Shown in pieces: positions 43,049 to 51,166 of a stretch of DNA of 64,000 nt. A program made the position numbers and the translations under genes. Origin of the DNA: Aquabacterium soli (GTDB lineage Bacteria; Pseudomonadota; Gammaproteobacteria; Burkholderiales; Burkholderiaceae_C); the NCBI RefSeq assembly GCF_003933735.1, contig NZ_RSED01000009.1, positions 135,731 through 199,730 of the forward strand, read 5' to 3'. Below the pieces are notes generated by a model, which saw only the letters and a program-made list of their open reading frames with translations, was not told the origin of the DNA and did no database searches. The number at the start of each line of letters is the position of its first letter. The first letter of the stretch is position 1.

Positions 43049-45316
43049 GTGATCTACACCCTCGCGGTCTACACGGCGGTGACCCTGGTCACGGGTGTTG
43101 CCCTCCTGCTGGTCTGGCGCAACGACCGCTCCCAGGCCTTCACCCGGCTGCTGGGGCTGTCGCACCTGGCGCTGGCCTTCAACCCGCTGGCCTACCTGGC
43201 CTGGAAGCACCCCGACCCTATCCTGCACGCGGTCGGGCAGGTGGTGATGATCGGCCTGGGCACCGGCTACATCGTGATGCTGATCATGGGCGGGGCGCAC
43301 CTGTCGCACCGCAAGATCGCGCCGCGAACCTGCTGGATGCTGGTCGCCGGGTTTGGTCTGTTCTATGGGGTGATCACCCAGGCCCTCAGCTCCGCCCACG
43401 GACAGATGGCCCTGGCCACCTGCAACACCCTGGTCGGGCTGATCCTGATCTGGTGGTTGCGCCGCCAGCCGCTCAGCGAGGTCCTGAGCGGTGTGTTCAT
43501 CACCCTGTGCGGGCTGGATCAGTTCACCTATGTGATGCTGGGCGAGGCCGGCGTGGAGCTGCAGACCGCCCTGGCCTCGGTGCTGCGCGTGATGCTCTGC
43601 CTCACGCTGATCTACGCAGCCTTCGAGCGCTCGGTCAAGCAGATCCGTGGCCTGGACCAGCGCTTCCAGGAGCTGGTGGACCGCTCTCACCAGGGGGTCA
43701 CCGTCATGCGCAATGGCAAGGTGGTCTATGCCAACCCGGCCTTCCTGCGCATCTATGGCCTGAGCGACCCGGAGCAGGCGCGCCAGGCCCTGCTCAACCC
43801 CTGGCTGGACGCCACGGTGCCCGAGGCCGACCGCGCCGCCGTGGTCGAGCGCACGCGCCGCATCATCCTGGGCCATGTGTCGCAAGAGAGTTGGGAAGGT
43901 GAGCGGGTCTCGCTCGATGGCCGCCGGCTGCAGCTGCGCTTTTCGGCCTGGCAGGTGGAGTGGGATGGCCAGCCTGCGATGCAGATGGTGGTCACCGACG
44001 ACACCGAACGCCACGATGCCATGCGCGCCCTGCTGCGCCGCGCCACCCGCGATGACCTGACGGGCCTGCCCAACCGCAGCGCGCTGCTGCAGCGCCTGCG
44101 CGAGCTGTTCGCCGATGGCGAGCTGTCGGGCTTCGTGCTGGTGTCGCTGGATGTGGACCGCTTCAAGCTCTTCAACGATGCCCACGGCCACCGCGTGGGC
44201 GACCAGGTGCTGCAGGGCCTGGCGCAGGCGCTCAGCCACAACCTGCATGGCCATGCCGAGGTGATGCGCCTGGGCGAGGACGAGTTCGCGCTGCTGGCCG
44301 TGGCCTCGGATGGCCCCGCCACGGCCGAGCGCCTGACCCGCACCGTGCGCGAGGTGCTGGCGCAGCCGCTGGTGCTGCCGGAGCACCAGTTCTTCCTGGA
44401 CGTGTCCATGGGCGTGGCGGTGCACCCCTCGCAGGCGCATGGCCCGGAGGGCCTGCTGCAGGCGGCCAACGCGGCCATGCACGAGGCCAAGCGCCTGCCC
44501 GGCACCTCGGTGCACTACGCACAAGAGCACACCCCGAACGGCATGGGCGCCTTGCTCACCGCCGAGCAGGCCCTGCGCGCCGGCCTCAAGAACGAAGAGT
44601 TCACCCTGCTCTACCAGCCCAAGGTGGACGCGCGCGACCACCGCCTGGTCGGCTTCGAGGCCCTGGTGCGCTGGGACCGCCCGGGCCAGGGCCGCATCAG
44701 CCCGCTGGATTTCATCCCCGCGGCCGAGCGCACCGGCCTGATCGTGCCCCTGGGCGCGCTGATCCTCACCCAGGCCTGCCGGCAGATCGCCCAGTGGCGG
44801 GCTGATGGCGGCGCGGTGGTGCCGGTGGCCGTGAACGTGTCTCCGCTGCAGCTGCTCGATGCCGGTTTCCCGACCGCCGTGATGCGCACCCTGGCCGAGT
44901 TCGACGTGCCGCCCGCCCTGCTCACGCTGGAGATCACCGAAAGCGCGGCCGTGACCCACATGGCCCAGGCGCGCGACCAGATCGGCCAGCTGCGCCAGCA
45001 GGGCGTCGAGGTGGCGCTGGACGACTTCGGCACCGGCTTCTCGTCGCTGAACATGCTGCGCGGCCTGCCGCTGAGCACCGTCAAGATCGACCGCAGCCTG
45101 ATCGACCCGATGCCCGCCCCCGACGCGGCCGCCGTGGTCAAGTCCATCTGCGACCTGGCCGGGGTGCTGAGCCTGGAGGTGGTGGCCGAAGGCGTGGAAA
45201 CCACCGAGCACGCTGCTGCCGCGCTCGCTGCGGGCTGCAACGTGCTGCAGGGCTACTACTTTGCCAAGCCGCTGGATGTGCCGGCGGCCTCCGACTGGCT
45301 GCAGGGCCGGCGCTGA
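43049..45316 (+). CDS. Membrane PAS-GGDEF-EAL protein, probable c-di-GMP phosphodiesterase
   Basis: A 755-residue protein starting at GTG 43049. About six or seven membrane helices occupy residues 1-190, a PAS domain (YANPAFLRIYGLS) about 205-320, GGDEF about 330-490 and EAL about 500-750. The GGDEF site reads RLGEDEF, with Glu in place of the second Gly, so cyclase activity is unlikely. The EAL domain keeps its catalytic residues: FEALVRW, VNVSPLQL, LEITES, LDDFGTGFSS, KIDRSLI and AEGVE. It should hydrolyse cyclic di-GMP, with the GGDEF part as a GTP-sensing or structural module. It is convergent with the acyltransferase gene, 4 bases apart. Confidence 0.87.
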   Translation: MIYTLAVYTAVTLVTGVALLLVWRNDRSQAFTRLLGLSHLALAFNPLAYLAWKHPDPILHAVGQVVMIGLGTGYIVMLIMGGAHLSHRKIAPRTCWMLVAGFGLFYGVITQALSSAHGQMALATCNTLVGLILIWWLRRQPLSEVLSGVFITLCGLDQFTYVMLGEAGVELQTALASVLRVMLCLTLIYAAFERSVKQIRGLDQRFQELVDRSHQGVTVMRNGKVVYANPAFLRIYGLSDPEQARQALLNPWLDATVPEADRAAVVERTRRIILGHVSQESWEGERVSLDGRRLQLRFSAWQVEWDGQPAMQMVVTDDTERHDAMRALLRRATRDDLTGLPNRSALLQRLRELFADGELSGFVLVSLDVDRFKLFNDAHGHRVGDQVLQGLAQALSHNLHGHAEVMRLGEDEFALLAVASDGPATAERLTRTVREVLAQPLVLPEHQFFLDVSMGVAVHPSQAHGPEGLLQAANAAMHEAKRLPGTSVHYAQEHTPNGMGALLTAEQALRAGLKNEEFTLLYQPKVDARDHRLVGFEALVRWDRPGQGRISPLDFIPAAERTGLIVPLGALILTQACRQIAQWRADGGAVVPVAVNVSPLQLLDAGFPTAVMRTLAEFDVPPALLTLEITESAAVTHMAQARDQIGQLRQQGVEVALDDFGTGFSSLNMLRGLPLSTVKIDRSLIDPMPAPDAAAVVKSICDLAGVLSLEVVAEGVETTEHAAAALAAGCNVLQGYYFAKPLDVPAASDWLQGRR

Positions 45317-45320
45317 GCGC

Positions 45321-46451
45321 TCAGCGCTTTGCCGGCATCAGCCGCGCACGCAGCCAGGCCTGGGCCGGCACCTCGATGGCCCGGTACACGATGGCGGCCA
45401 GGGCGAACACCACCGCCACGTAGCCCAGCAGCCACCACGGGCTGCCCAGCGGCAGCCGTTCTGCCAGGGGCTGGCCCACCGCCGTGGCCAGGGCCAGTTG
45501 CAGCGGAAAGTGCAGCAGGTAGCTGGCATAGGTGGTGTTGCCCAGCAGGCTGATCCAGCGGGCTGTTCGCGCCGAGCGTGGGTGCACCCAGGCCAGCAGC
45601 AACAAGGCCGCGGCCGGTGTCAGCAGGGCCACGTAGATCATCGGACGCAAGGCATCCAGGGCCGCCAGGGCGGTGCCCGCCAATGCCGCCAGGGCGGCGG
45701 CGCCCAGCGCCGCGCCGCGCCACCGGGCTGCCAGCGAGGGCAGGGCCTGGTGCACGCGCTGCGTCAGCCCGCCCAGGTAGAAGAAGAACACGCACAGCAC
45801 CACCGGGTGCGTTGTCAGCTTGAAGGCATAGAGGCCGCCGGTGAGCGCGATCACCGCCGCGGCATGCCACCACCGCGTCAGCCCCAGCCGGCTCAGGGCG
45901 AAGAACAGGGCATAGGCCAGGATTTCGATCGAGATGCTCCAGATGGGGCCGTTGAAGGACCAGTCCCCTTGCCCGCCCCAGTCGCTGACCATGAACAGCT
46001 GCAGCACGAAGTGCTTTGCATCGTTGTGGCCATAGACGTAGTCCGCACCCGCCTGCTGGCGGTACAGGGCCAGCAGGGCGGCCACCGCCAGCAGCGTCAG
46101 CAGGTGCAGCGGGTACAGCCGTGAAAAGCGCAGCACCGCGAAGCGCCATCCGCCCACGCGCGCCTGGGAGATCGGTGCGGCGTACTTCCAGAAGAAGATG
46201 AAGCCCGACAGGCACCAGAAGGCCTGCACGCCCAGGAAGCCATGGTGGTACAGCGGCTGCAGCCATTCGAACCAGGGCTGGGCCTCGCGGCTGAAGCCCA
46301 CGGGCACGCCCGCCACGTAATAGAAGTGCTGGTAGTGCCACACCAGCACCGACAGGGCGCAGGCGAAGCGCATCAGCTCCAGGCCGAGCAGGGTCTTGGT
46401 GGGGGCCGCCGCGGTGCCGGGCTGGGAGGGGCTGGAGGTCATCGTTGCCAT
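45321..46451 (-). CDS. Acyltransferase family 3 membrane protein
   Basis: A 376-residue membrane protein with about ten helices. It has the family's early RFACALSVLVWHYQHF segment (R and H motif), GFLGVQAFWCLSGFIFFWK, and RFSRLYPLHLL. Such enzymes O-acylate sugars of lipopolysaccharide, exopolysaccharide or Nod factors from cytoplasmic acyl-CoA. No polysaccharide genes are adjacent, so the target is unknown. It starts about 100 bases before the Trp leader peptide, divergently. Confidence 0.87.
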   Translation of the reverse strand: MATMTSSPSQPGTAAAPTKTLLGLELMRFACALSVLVWHYQHFYYVAGVPVGFSREAQPWFEWLQPLYHHGFLGVQAFWCLSGFIFFWKYAAPISQARVGGWRFAVLRFSRLYPLHLLTLLAVAALLALYRQQAGADYVYGHNDAKHFVLQLFMVSDWGGQGDWSFNGPIWSISIEILAYALFFALSRLGLTRWWHAAAVIALTGGLYAFKLTTHPVVLCVFFFYLGGLTQRVHQALPSLAARWRGAALGAAALAALAGTALAALDALRPMIYVALLTPAAALLLLAWVHPRSARTARWISLLGNTTYASYLLHFPLQLALATAVGQPLAERLPLGSPWWLLGYVAVVFALAAIVYRAIEVPAQAWLRARLMPAKR

Positions 46452-46543
46452 GGATCATGTCACGGCTGAAGCGTGTTCCAGCCGCACGCGCCCCCCGTGA
46501 GCAGGGGCCACGCACCGCCTGCGCAGGGTGGGGCGCGCCCATG

Positions 46544-46549
46544 TAGAAT
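46544..46549 (+). promoter_or_regulatory. -10 element of the trp leader
   Basis: TAGAAT fits five of six -10 consensus bases and lies 7 bases before the leader ATG. A clear -35 is not visible. The predicted +1 is at 46,555-46,556, so the leader peptide would be translated from a nearly leaderless mRNA. No ribosome site is present upstream of the ATG. Confidence 0.4.
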
Positions 46550-46556
46550 CACCCGC

Positions 46557-46610
46557 ATGCAGCACCCCTCGGGCTTCAACACTCGCCTGTTCTTCGGCTG
46601 GTGGCGGTAA
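46557..46610 (+). CDS. trpL: Trp operon leader peptide
   Basis: A 17-codon frame, MQHPSGFNTRLFFGWWR, with tandem Trp codons at positions 15-16 just before the stop. TGGCG (46602-46606) and CGCCA (46611-46615) flank GTAA, so the Trp codons and stop lie in a hairpin, with GGC/GCC extending it. This is the arrangement of attenuation leaders: ribosomes stalled at Trp codons change the RNA fold. It precedes a truncated TrpG start, not a complete trp gene. Confidence 0.8.
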   Translation: MQHPSGFNTRLFFGWWR

Positions 46611-46752
46611 CGCCAGCCAGACACTGCACGCCCCTGCGCGCCGCATCCCCGGCGGTCGCGACCACCACAGAGGGCTCACACCGAGGGGGGAATCATCGAG
46701 GGCCGTGCCACGCACTTGTCCCTGAACAGAATCCACGCACAGGATCGTTCCC
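46611..46752 (+). promoter_or_regulatory. Attenuator-like leader region between trpL and the trpG start
   Basis: After the leader stop the RNA can form the 46602-46615 hairpin and another with CCGC (46640-46643) and GCGG (46651-46654). No T-run follows any stem, so classical intrinsic termination is not shown. The region ends with AGGA (46741-46744), a ribosome site for the ATG at 46753. Control could be by Rho or by hiding this ribosome site (inference). Confidence 0.45.
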
Positions 46753-46770
46753 ATGCTGCTCATGATCGAC
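46753..46770 (+). pseudogene. trpG: 5' end of trpG cut off at the island boundary
   Basis: ATG with a ribosome site AGGA eight bases before it opens MLLMID, the invariant start of betaproteobacterial and pseudomonad TrpG (which continue with NYDSFTYN). Here the frame continues with unrelated residues (QPQGRF) for about 60 codons and stops at 46950. Trp leader upstream, trpE nearby and integrase downstream all support a trpG gene split by island insertion. A functional trpG may exist beyond the right end of the island. The inference rests on only six codons plus context. Confidence 0.6.
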
Positions 46771-46875
46771 CAGCCCCAAGGTCGTTTTCTGGCGTCCCAT
46801 GCAGGCCCAAAATCCGGCGTTCTCCTGGGAAGCGTGGCTCTTGACGTCTCACCAAAGCCCCTCTCATCCCGGAAA

Positions 46876-46899
46876 AAAGCGGGTATCAAAGCGGGTATC
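46876..46899. repeat. Tandem 12-bp repeat, probable integrase arm sites
   Basis: AAAGCGGGTATC occurs twice in direct tandem (46876-46887 and 46888-46899), about 105 bases from the inferred boundary and 150 bases before the integrase gene. Short direct repeats at this position are typical arm-type binding sites of P4-family integrases (inference). Confidence 0.55.
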
Positions 46900-47049
46900 G
46901 ATTTTGAGCTGTTGCCATGGTCAAAGCACCCGTCTGACGGTACCTTGTAAGCAGCATTGCACCCACTGATCTTGACGCGCCAGGCATGGCTGCAAAGATG
47001 AATTCAGGTCGGCTCGCCTGTGCGCGCCGGGGAATTCAGCGGAGCAGTC

Positions 47050-48246
47050 ATGCCACTTACCGACATCAAGATCCGTCAGGCTAAGGCCAGCGAAAGGCCG
47101 CTGAAGCTCTCTGATGGCAACGGCCTGTACCTGGAGGTCAAGCCCAACGGCTCGAAGCTCTGGCGCTACCGGTATCGCATCGATGGCAAAGAGAACCTGT
47201 TTGCGCTTGGCGACTACCCGACCATCACCTTGTCCGAGGCGCGCAAGGTCCGCGACGACGCTCGCGAGCTGATCAAGAAGGGGCAGCACCCTGCACATGA
47301 TCGACAGAACGGGCGACGCCAGACCATCGCGAGCAATCGCGACACCTTCAAGGCCATCGCGCAGGAGTGGATCGAGAAAAAGCGTGGTGGCTGGACGCCC
47401 TACTACCTGCTGCAAATCGAGCGGGGCATGAAGACGGACATCTACCCGCGCATCGGGCGACTGCCCATCCGAGCCGTGACATCGGCAGACGTCCTGGCCA
47501 TCCTGGACCGCGCGTCGAAGCGCGGCGCGGAAACCGTGGCGCTCAATTTGCGCCAGTGGTGCTCGGCGGTGTTTCGCTATGCCGTCGCAACGCTGCGCGC
47601 GGACCTTGATCCGGCAGCGCCTTTGCGTGGTGCCGTCATTCGGCCACCCGTTGAGCACAGCAAGCCGCTGTCACGAGAAGACATCGCAGACCTGCAAAAG
47701 CGACTCGCTGTGTACGGCGGGCACCGCACCACCATCATTGCCGTGCGACTCTTGCTGCTGACCTTTGTCCGCACCACTGAAGTGAGGCATGCCGAATGGG
47801 CTGACTTCCATCTGGAGGAAGCCGAGTGGCGCATTCCTGCCGAGAGGATGAAGATGCGCCGCATGCACATCGTGCCGCTGGCAAGGCAGACCATTGAGGC
47901 CTTGCGTGAATTGAAGGCCGTCACTGGTGATGGACGTTGCCTTTTCCCGAACACCCGACGCCCGCATGACGTGATGAGCGGCACCACGGTCAACCGCGCC
48001 CTTTCCATCATGGGCTTTGCTGTTGGCGAAGTCTCGGGCCACGACTTCCGAGCCACTGCCTCGACGCGCTTGCACGAGATGGGCTATCGATCTGAAATCA
48101 TCGAGCTGCAATTGGCGCACACCGAGCGCAACCGCGTGAAGGCGGCCTACAACCATGCTGACTATTTGGCAGAACGGCGGCAGATGATGCAAGCCTGGGC
48201 TGATTGGTTGGACGGAGTGGTGTCGGACAAAGGTCCGTTGCTGTGA
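47050..48246 (+). CDS. int: P4-type tyrosine recombinase (integrase)
   Basis: A 398-residue integrase. Residues 1-90 are the DUF4102 arm-binding domain (LTDIKIRQAKASERPLKLSD, then GDYPTITLSEARKVRDDAREL). A core-binding SAM-like domain follows, then the catalytic domain with R241 (TFVRTTEVRHAEW), H331-x-x-R334 (GHDFRATA), a His in QLAHTERNRV and the nucleophile Y367. All catalytic residues are present. Start at 47050 fits GGAG at 47041-47044. Its location about 280 bases inside the boundary supports it as the enzyme that inserted the island. Confidence 0.92.
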   Translation: MPLTDIKIRQAKASERPLKLSDGNGLYLEVKPNGSKLWRYRYRIDGKENLFALGDYPTITLSEARKVRDDARELIKKGQHPAHDRQNGRRQTIASNRDTFKAIAQEWIEKKRGGWTPYYLLQIERGMKTDIYPRIGRLPIRAVTSADVLAILDRASKRGAETVALNLRQWCSAVFRYAVATLRADLDPAAPLRGAVIRPPVEHSKPLSREDIADLQKRLAVYGGHRTTIIAVRLLLLTFVRTTEVRHAEWADFHLEEAEWRIPAERMKMRRMHIVPLARQTIEALRELKAVTGDGRCLFPNTRRPHDVMSGTTVNRALSIMGFAVGEVSGHDFRATASTRLHEMGYRSEIIELQLAHTERNRVKAAYNHADYLAERRQMMQAWADWLDGVVSDKGPLL

Positions 48247-48353
48247 ATTTCTTGCACACCATTGGCGTTCACGATGTCGTATATCCGAACCTATTCGCGT
48301 GGATTGGTTCGATCAGGGAACGTGTGGTCGAAGGCGCGTTTGGCGCAGCACCT

Positions 48354-48980
48354 TCAGTGACTGCTAGTCCCGTTTAGCTCATCGTGGAGTTGGGCAAAGA
48401 TCTGGTCGGCGCCCCAAGCCTGCGCTGCTGTGAAGGCCACTTGTCGGCATTGCAGCGGTGTCAATGGGTCGCTGGGCTTATATGCGAGATCGTGCTCGGC
48501 TTCGCTCCAGGCGTGTTGGAAGAGCGTTTTGACCTGCAACTCGAAGAATTGCGGTGTCCTTCCTCGATCCGCACTATCGTCGAACAGATCTTCCGGGAAT
48601 GCCAAGATGAAGTGCTTGCCTACATATCCGAATTCGTTGACAGAGTCTGGGATGAGCTCTCTGCTTTCGATTCGACGGAAGTAGCGATCAACCTCCTCGC
48701 TGACCACCTCCACATCTTGCTTGTAAAAAACGATGACCCGAGCGCCCACAAGATCTTGTATCTGATCGAAAGGGTGCTCGTATTTGCGCCCTCCATCAGG
48801 TTGTAATTTGTTGGCCTTTGCCAAGAACCTATCCGGGCTTTTGGCACGAGCTGAGACCCTGTCGATGCGGGGTATGTCCTTCAGCATGTCTTGTAGGTGC
48901 GAGGTGAGTCGCTCGGCCAAAGATTGCAGTATCCCGATGTGGCGAGCGCGGTAATCCGCAAGAAGTTCCGCGTCGGTCAT
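48354..48980 (-). CDS. Small RelA/SpoT-type nucleotide synthetase
   Basis: A 208-residue protein with only the RelA/SpoT synthetase fold. RVSARAKSPDRFLAKANK starts the domain. QDLVGARVIVFY holds D76 and R81. FGYVGKHFILAF holds G118, Y119 and H123. FFELQVKTLFQHAWSEAEH holds E147, Q149, K151 and W158. There is no hydrolase, TGS or ACT domain, as in small alarmone synthetases and toxSAS toxins. It could make (p)ppGpp or pyrophosphorylate tRNA; sequence does not decide. Its start overlaps the stop of the NdpA-like gene as ATGA, so the two form a coupled pair. The downstream stop is 107 bases from the convergent integrase. Confidence 0.8.
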   Translation of the reverse strand: MTDAELLADYRARHIGILQSLAERLTSHLQDMLKDIPRIDRVSARAKSPDRFLAKANKLQPDGGRKYEHPFDQIQDLVGARVIVFYKQDVEVVSEEVDRYFRRIESRELIPDSVNEFGYVGKHFILAFPEDLFDDSADRGRTPQFFELQVKTLFQHAWSEAEHDLAYKPSDPLTPLQCRQVAFTAAQAWGADQIFAQLHDELNGTSSH

Positions 48981-49987
48981 TTCGTCTTCTTCAAGCGTTC
49001 ATCAACGACTGCGCCGGTCGTGGAAAAAGTGTGCACGTCTTTGCGCTTCGTTTCTTTAAAGCATTCTTCGAATTTGTCGGCTGGAGCAGTCAGTACGGCG
49101 CCATTGTCGAGTTCGACTTGCTTGTAGGCAAGGTGACGCGAGAATTCAGCTGCATCGAACCGAAACTTCTCGTGGACAAGGCGTGCTGGACTAACCTTGG
49201 ACAAAATCGCCTGCTTCGTCCGTTCAGAGAAGTGAAAGCTGTCGCAAAAATCTGCGATGGTCATCGCTTTCTTGGGGAGGTTGCCAGCCAGATGAGCCGC
49301 TGAAGTGATCTCGCTCTTGATCTCCATGGTCGTCGTGGCAGCTATGGCTGCCCGTAATGCGCTTGCCAACCGCTTTGTTCCCTGTGCGGCGGTTGTTGAG
49401 AACTCGGAGCGCAGGAAGTCGACGATCCAGTAGTCAGCGACGGCTTTGCTGCCGTGGTTAATTTGCTTGTCTACAACGTGCCCGGACCAAAGTTGGTTCG
49501 GCTTGCCGTTCGACGTATAGGTGGCCGCTTTGTACGAGAAGGCACTCTTGAGAAACACTTGCTCTACGAACTGGACGGTAAGCTTACTGGTCGATTTTTC
49601 GGCAACTACCCCCTCGTCGGCGGGGAAGCGAGAAATGACGACGCGTGTGTGGTCGGCGCCCTGGCCCATACAAATGAACAATAGCCCCATGCCGGACGTG
49701 CCAGAGGTCGCATTCTGAAGTCGGCTGGCGAGTGGCGCGGCAGTCGCCACACCAGGGGTCTCCAGCAGCGCAAGCAGCTCACTGCGGACTGCATTTTCCT
49801 GCTTGTCTCCGTCGGATGTGAACATGACGGGAACATTGCAGTCCTTGCCAGCGTTGTCGAAGATGTCTCGAAGCATCTTGCAAAGCTTGCCATCATCTAA
49901 AGGGATCTCCGTGCCGGACATGCTCGCTTCTTCGGCATGGCTCCTCTTCGGGTACGTGAGAAAGCTATATATCGCCTCGACTGCCAT
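48977..49987 (-). CDS. NdpA-like protein coupled to the RelA/SpoT gene
   Basis: From the ATG at 49987 (ribosome site AAGGGG six bases before it) this is a 336-residue protein. The middle segments GMGLLFICMGQGADHTRVV and AVADYWIVDFLRSEF, followed by TKRLASALRAA, resemble by pattern the nucleoid-associated NdpA/YejK family (which has KVADFFMDFLG). The assignment is by eye and weak. The frame continues without stop into the upstream integrase-like gene, but an AT-rich, promoter-like stretch just upstream (about 49,990-50,040) and the ribosome site argue for an independent start. It overlaps the RelA/SpoT gene by 4 bases and may be its partner or antitoxin. Confidence 0.5.
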   Translation of the reverse strand: MAVEAIYSFLTYPKRSHAEEASMSGTEIPLDDGKLCKMLRDIFDNAGKDCNVPVMFTSDGDKQENAVRSELLALLETPGVATAAPLASRLQNATSGTSGMGLLFICMGQGADHTRVVISRFPADEGVVAEKSTSKLTVQFVEQVFLKSAFSYKAATYTSNGKPNQLWSGHVVDKQINHGSKAVADYWIVDFLRSEFSTTAAQGTKRLASALRAAIAATTTMEIKSEITSAAHLAGNLPKKAMTIADFCDSFHFSERTKQAILSKVSPARLVHEKFRFDAAEFSRHLAYKQVELDNGAVLTAPADKFEECFKETKRKDVHTFSTTGAVVDERLKKTK

Positions 49988-51166
49988 CGAATCCCCTTCC
50001 TGCATCTGATTTTCAAAGATGATAACTGCAACTAAAGGTAAGGCAGTGTGCGATGAGCGCAGATGGCGGGGGCATGGGTTCTCCTCGGTCGTGATGGGTG
50101 CAGGGTGCGATGCTGAACCACCTGCTGACGATGAGGAGGCCGACGATCCGAGGTAGGCGTTGACGATCTGAGGTCTCCCATGGCCCAATTTAGCTGCAAT
50201 GTCTTGCCTTGCAGCCATGTCTACCGTGCGGTCCACCGCCTCGCCGCCATTGACCGGCGCAGCCGATCCCGTTGCATCCCGATATTCATCCGCAGCGTAT
50301 TGGTGCCGGAGGCCATGCGGCACCACGCCCAAGGCCTTCTTGGTCACGCCGAAGCGCTCCATTACATAGCGCAGGTGACGGATCGCCTGAACCAAGGTCA
50401 GTTGTGGATCACTGATGCTGTCGCTCTGCCCAATGACCAAGCCTTGCGCCAGCTTGATGGCCTGCAGGCGTGCGTCGGTATCGATGGGCACGTAGCGCTT
50501 GCGTCCGCCCTTCGTCCCCCTGTGCGTGAAGAGGTACAGCGCGGTGTCGCAGCCTGCCTGACCAGCCTGCGCGGCAGTCAGCACGTCGGCATGGGGGCGC
50601 AGCATGCAGGCTTCCTTGAACCGCAATCCAAACGCCTGCATGAGTCGCAGCGAGGCCGCTGCATGCAGATCATGGCGTTCAACCTGCGACAGCACCTGAT
50701 CAACATCCACGCCGCGCTCTCGCCAGGCTTTTGGCGAGGTCGCAATGTAGCTGCGCGTGATCAGCGCCTGGTCGTCGAAATAGGCGCTCAGTGGTTTGAC
50801 CAGCTTGGGCTTGCCGATCCATCCCGCAAAGGTCGTGAGGAAGCTGTGGTACTTCTGCAGCGTGGCCGCGCCCAGCTCCCCATGCTCGGCCCGCTGGCGC
50901 CAATCGGCCATCAACAGATCAACATGCCGCCCGCTGAACGAGCGCGGATCAAGCTTGAAGCATTTGACTGGGTTGTCTCGCAGGAACGAAAAGATGCGGA
51001 AGCAAAACTGCCTGCGCTCCTCCATCGTGGCGTGCGACACGCCTTTGCCTTTCGTGGAGTGGCGCCAGTTGTGGCGCTCCAGGATCAGCGCCAGAACGTA
51101 TTTCCAGCGCTGTGGCTGAAGGGGAAGCCTGTCCAGTTCAACAGGCGGCGTTTGAGTCTTGGTCAT
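49988..51166 (-). CDS. Second tyrosine recombinase, frame fused to the next gene
   Basis: The recombinase part begins at ATG 51166 and covers about 330 residues. The N-terminal core-binding part runs through HVDLLMADWRQRA and ATLQKYHSFLTTFAGWIGKP. The catalytic part has R in LRLMQAFGLRFKEACML, HGLRHQYA, and H and Y in AKLGHGRPQIVNAYLGS. After residue about 335 comes a low-complexity Ser/Ala/Pro stretch, and no stop codon occurs before the NdpA-like protein, so a 729-residue fusion is formally possible. I treat the two as separate genes that lost or lack a stop between them. It is unrelated to the P4-type integrase at 47,050 and points the other way. Confidence 0.65.

Noticed and set aside
46753-46950. 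65-codon frame as a complete small gene
   Set aside because: Only the first six codons look like anything (TrpG); the rest has no pattern, so it is a disrupted start, not a small protein.
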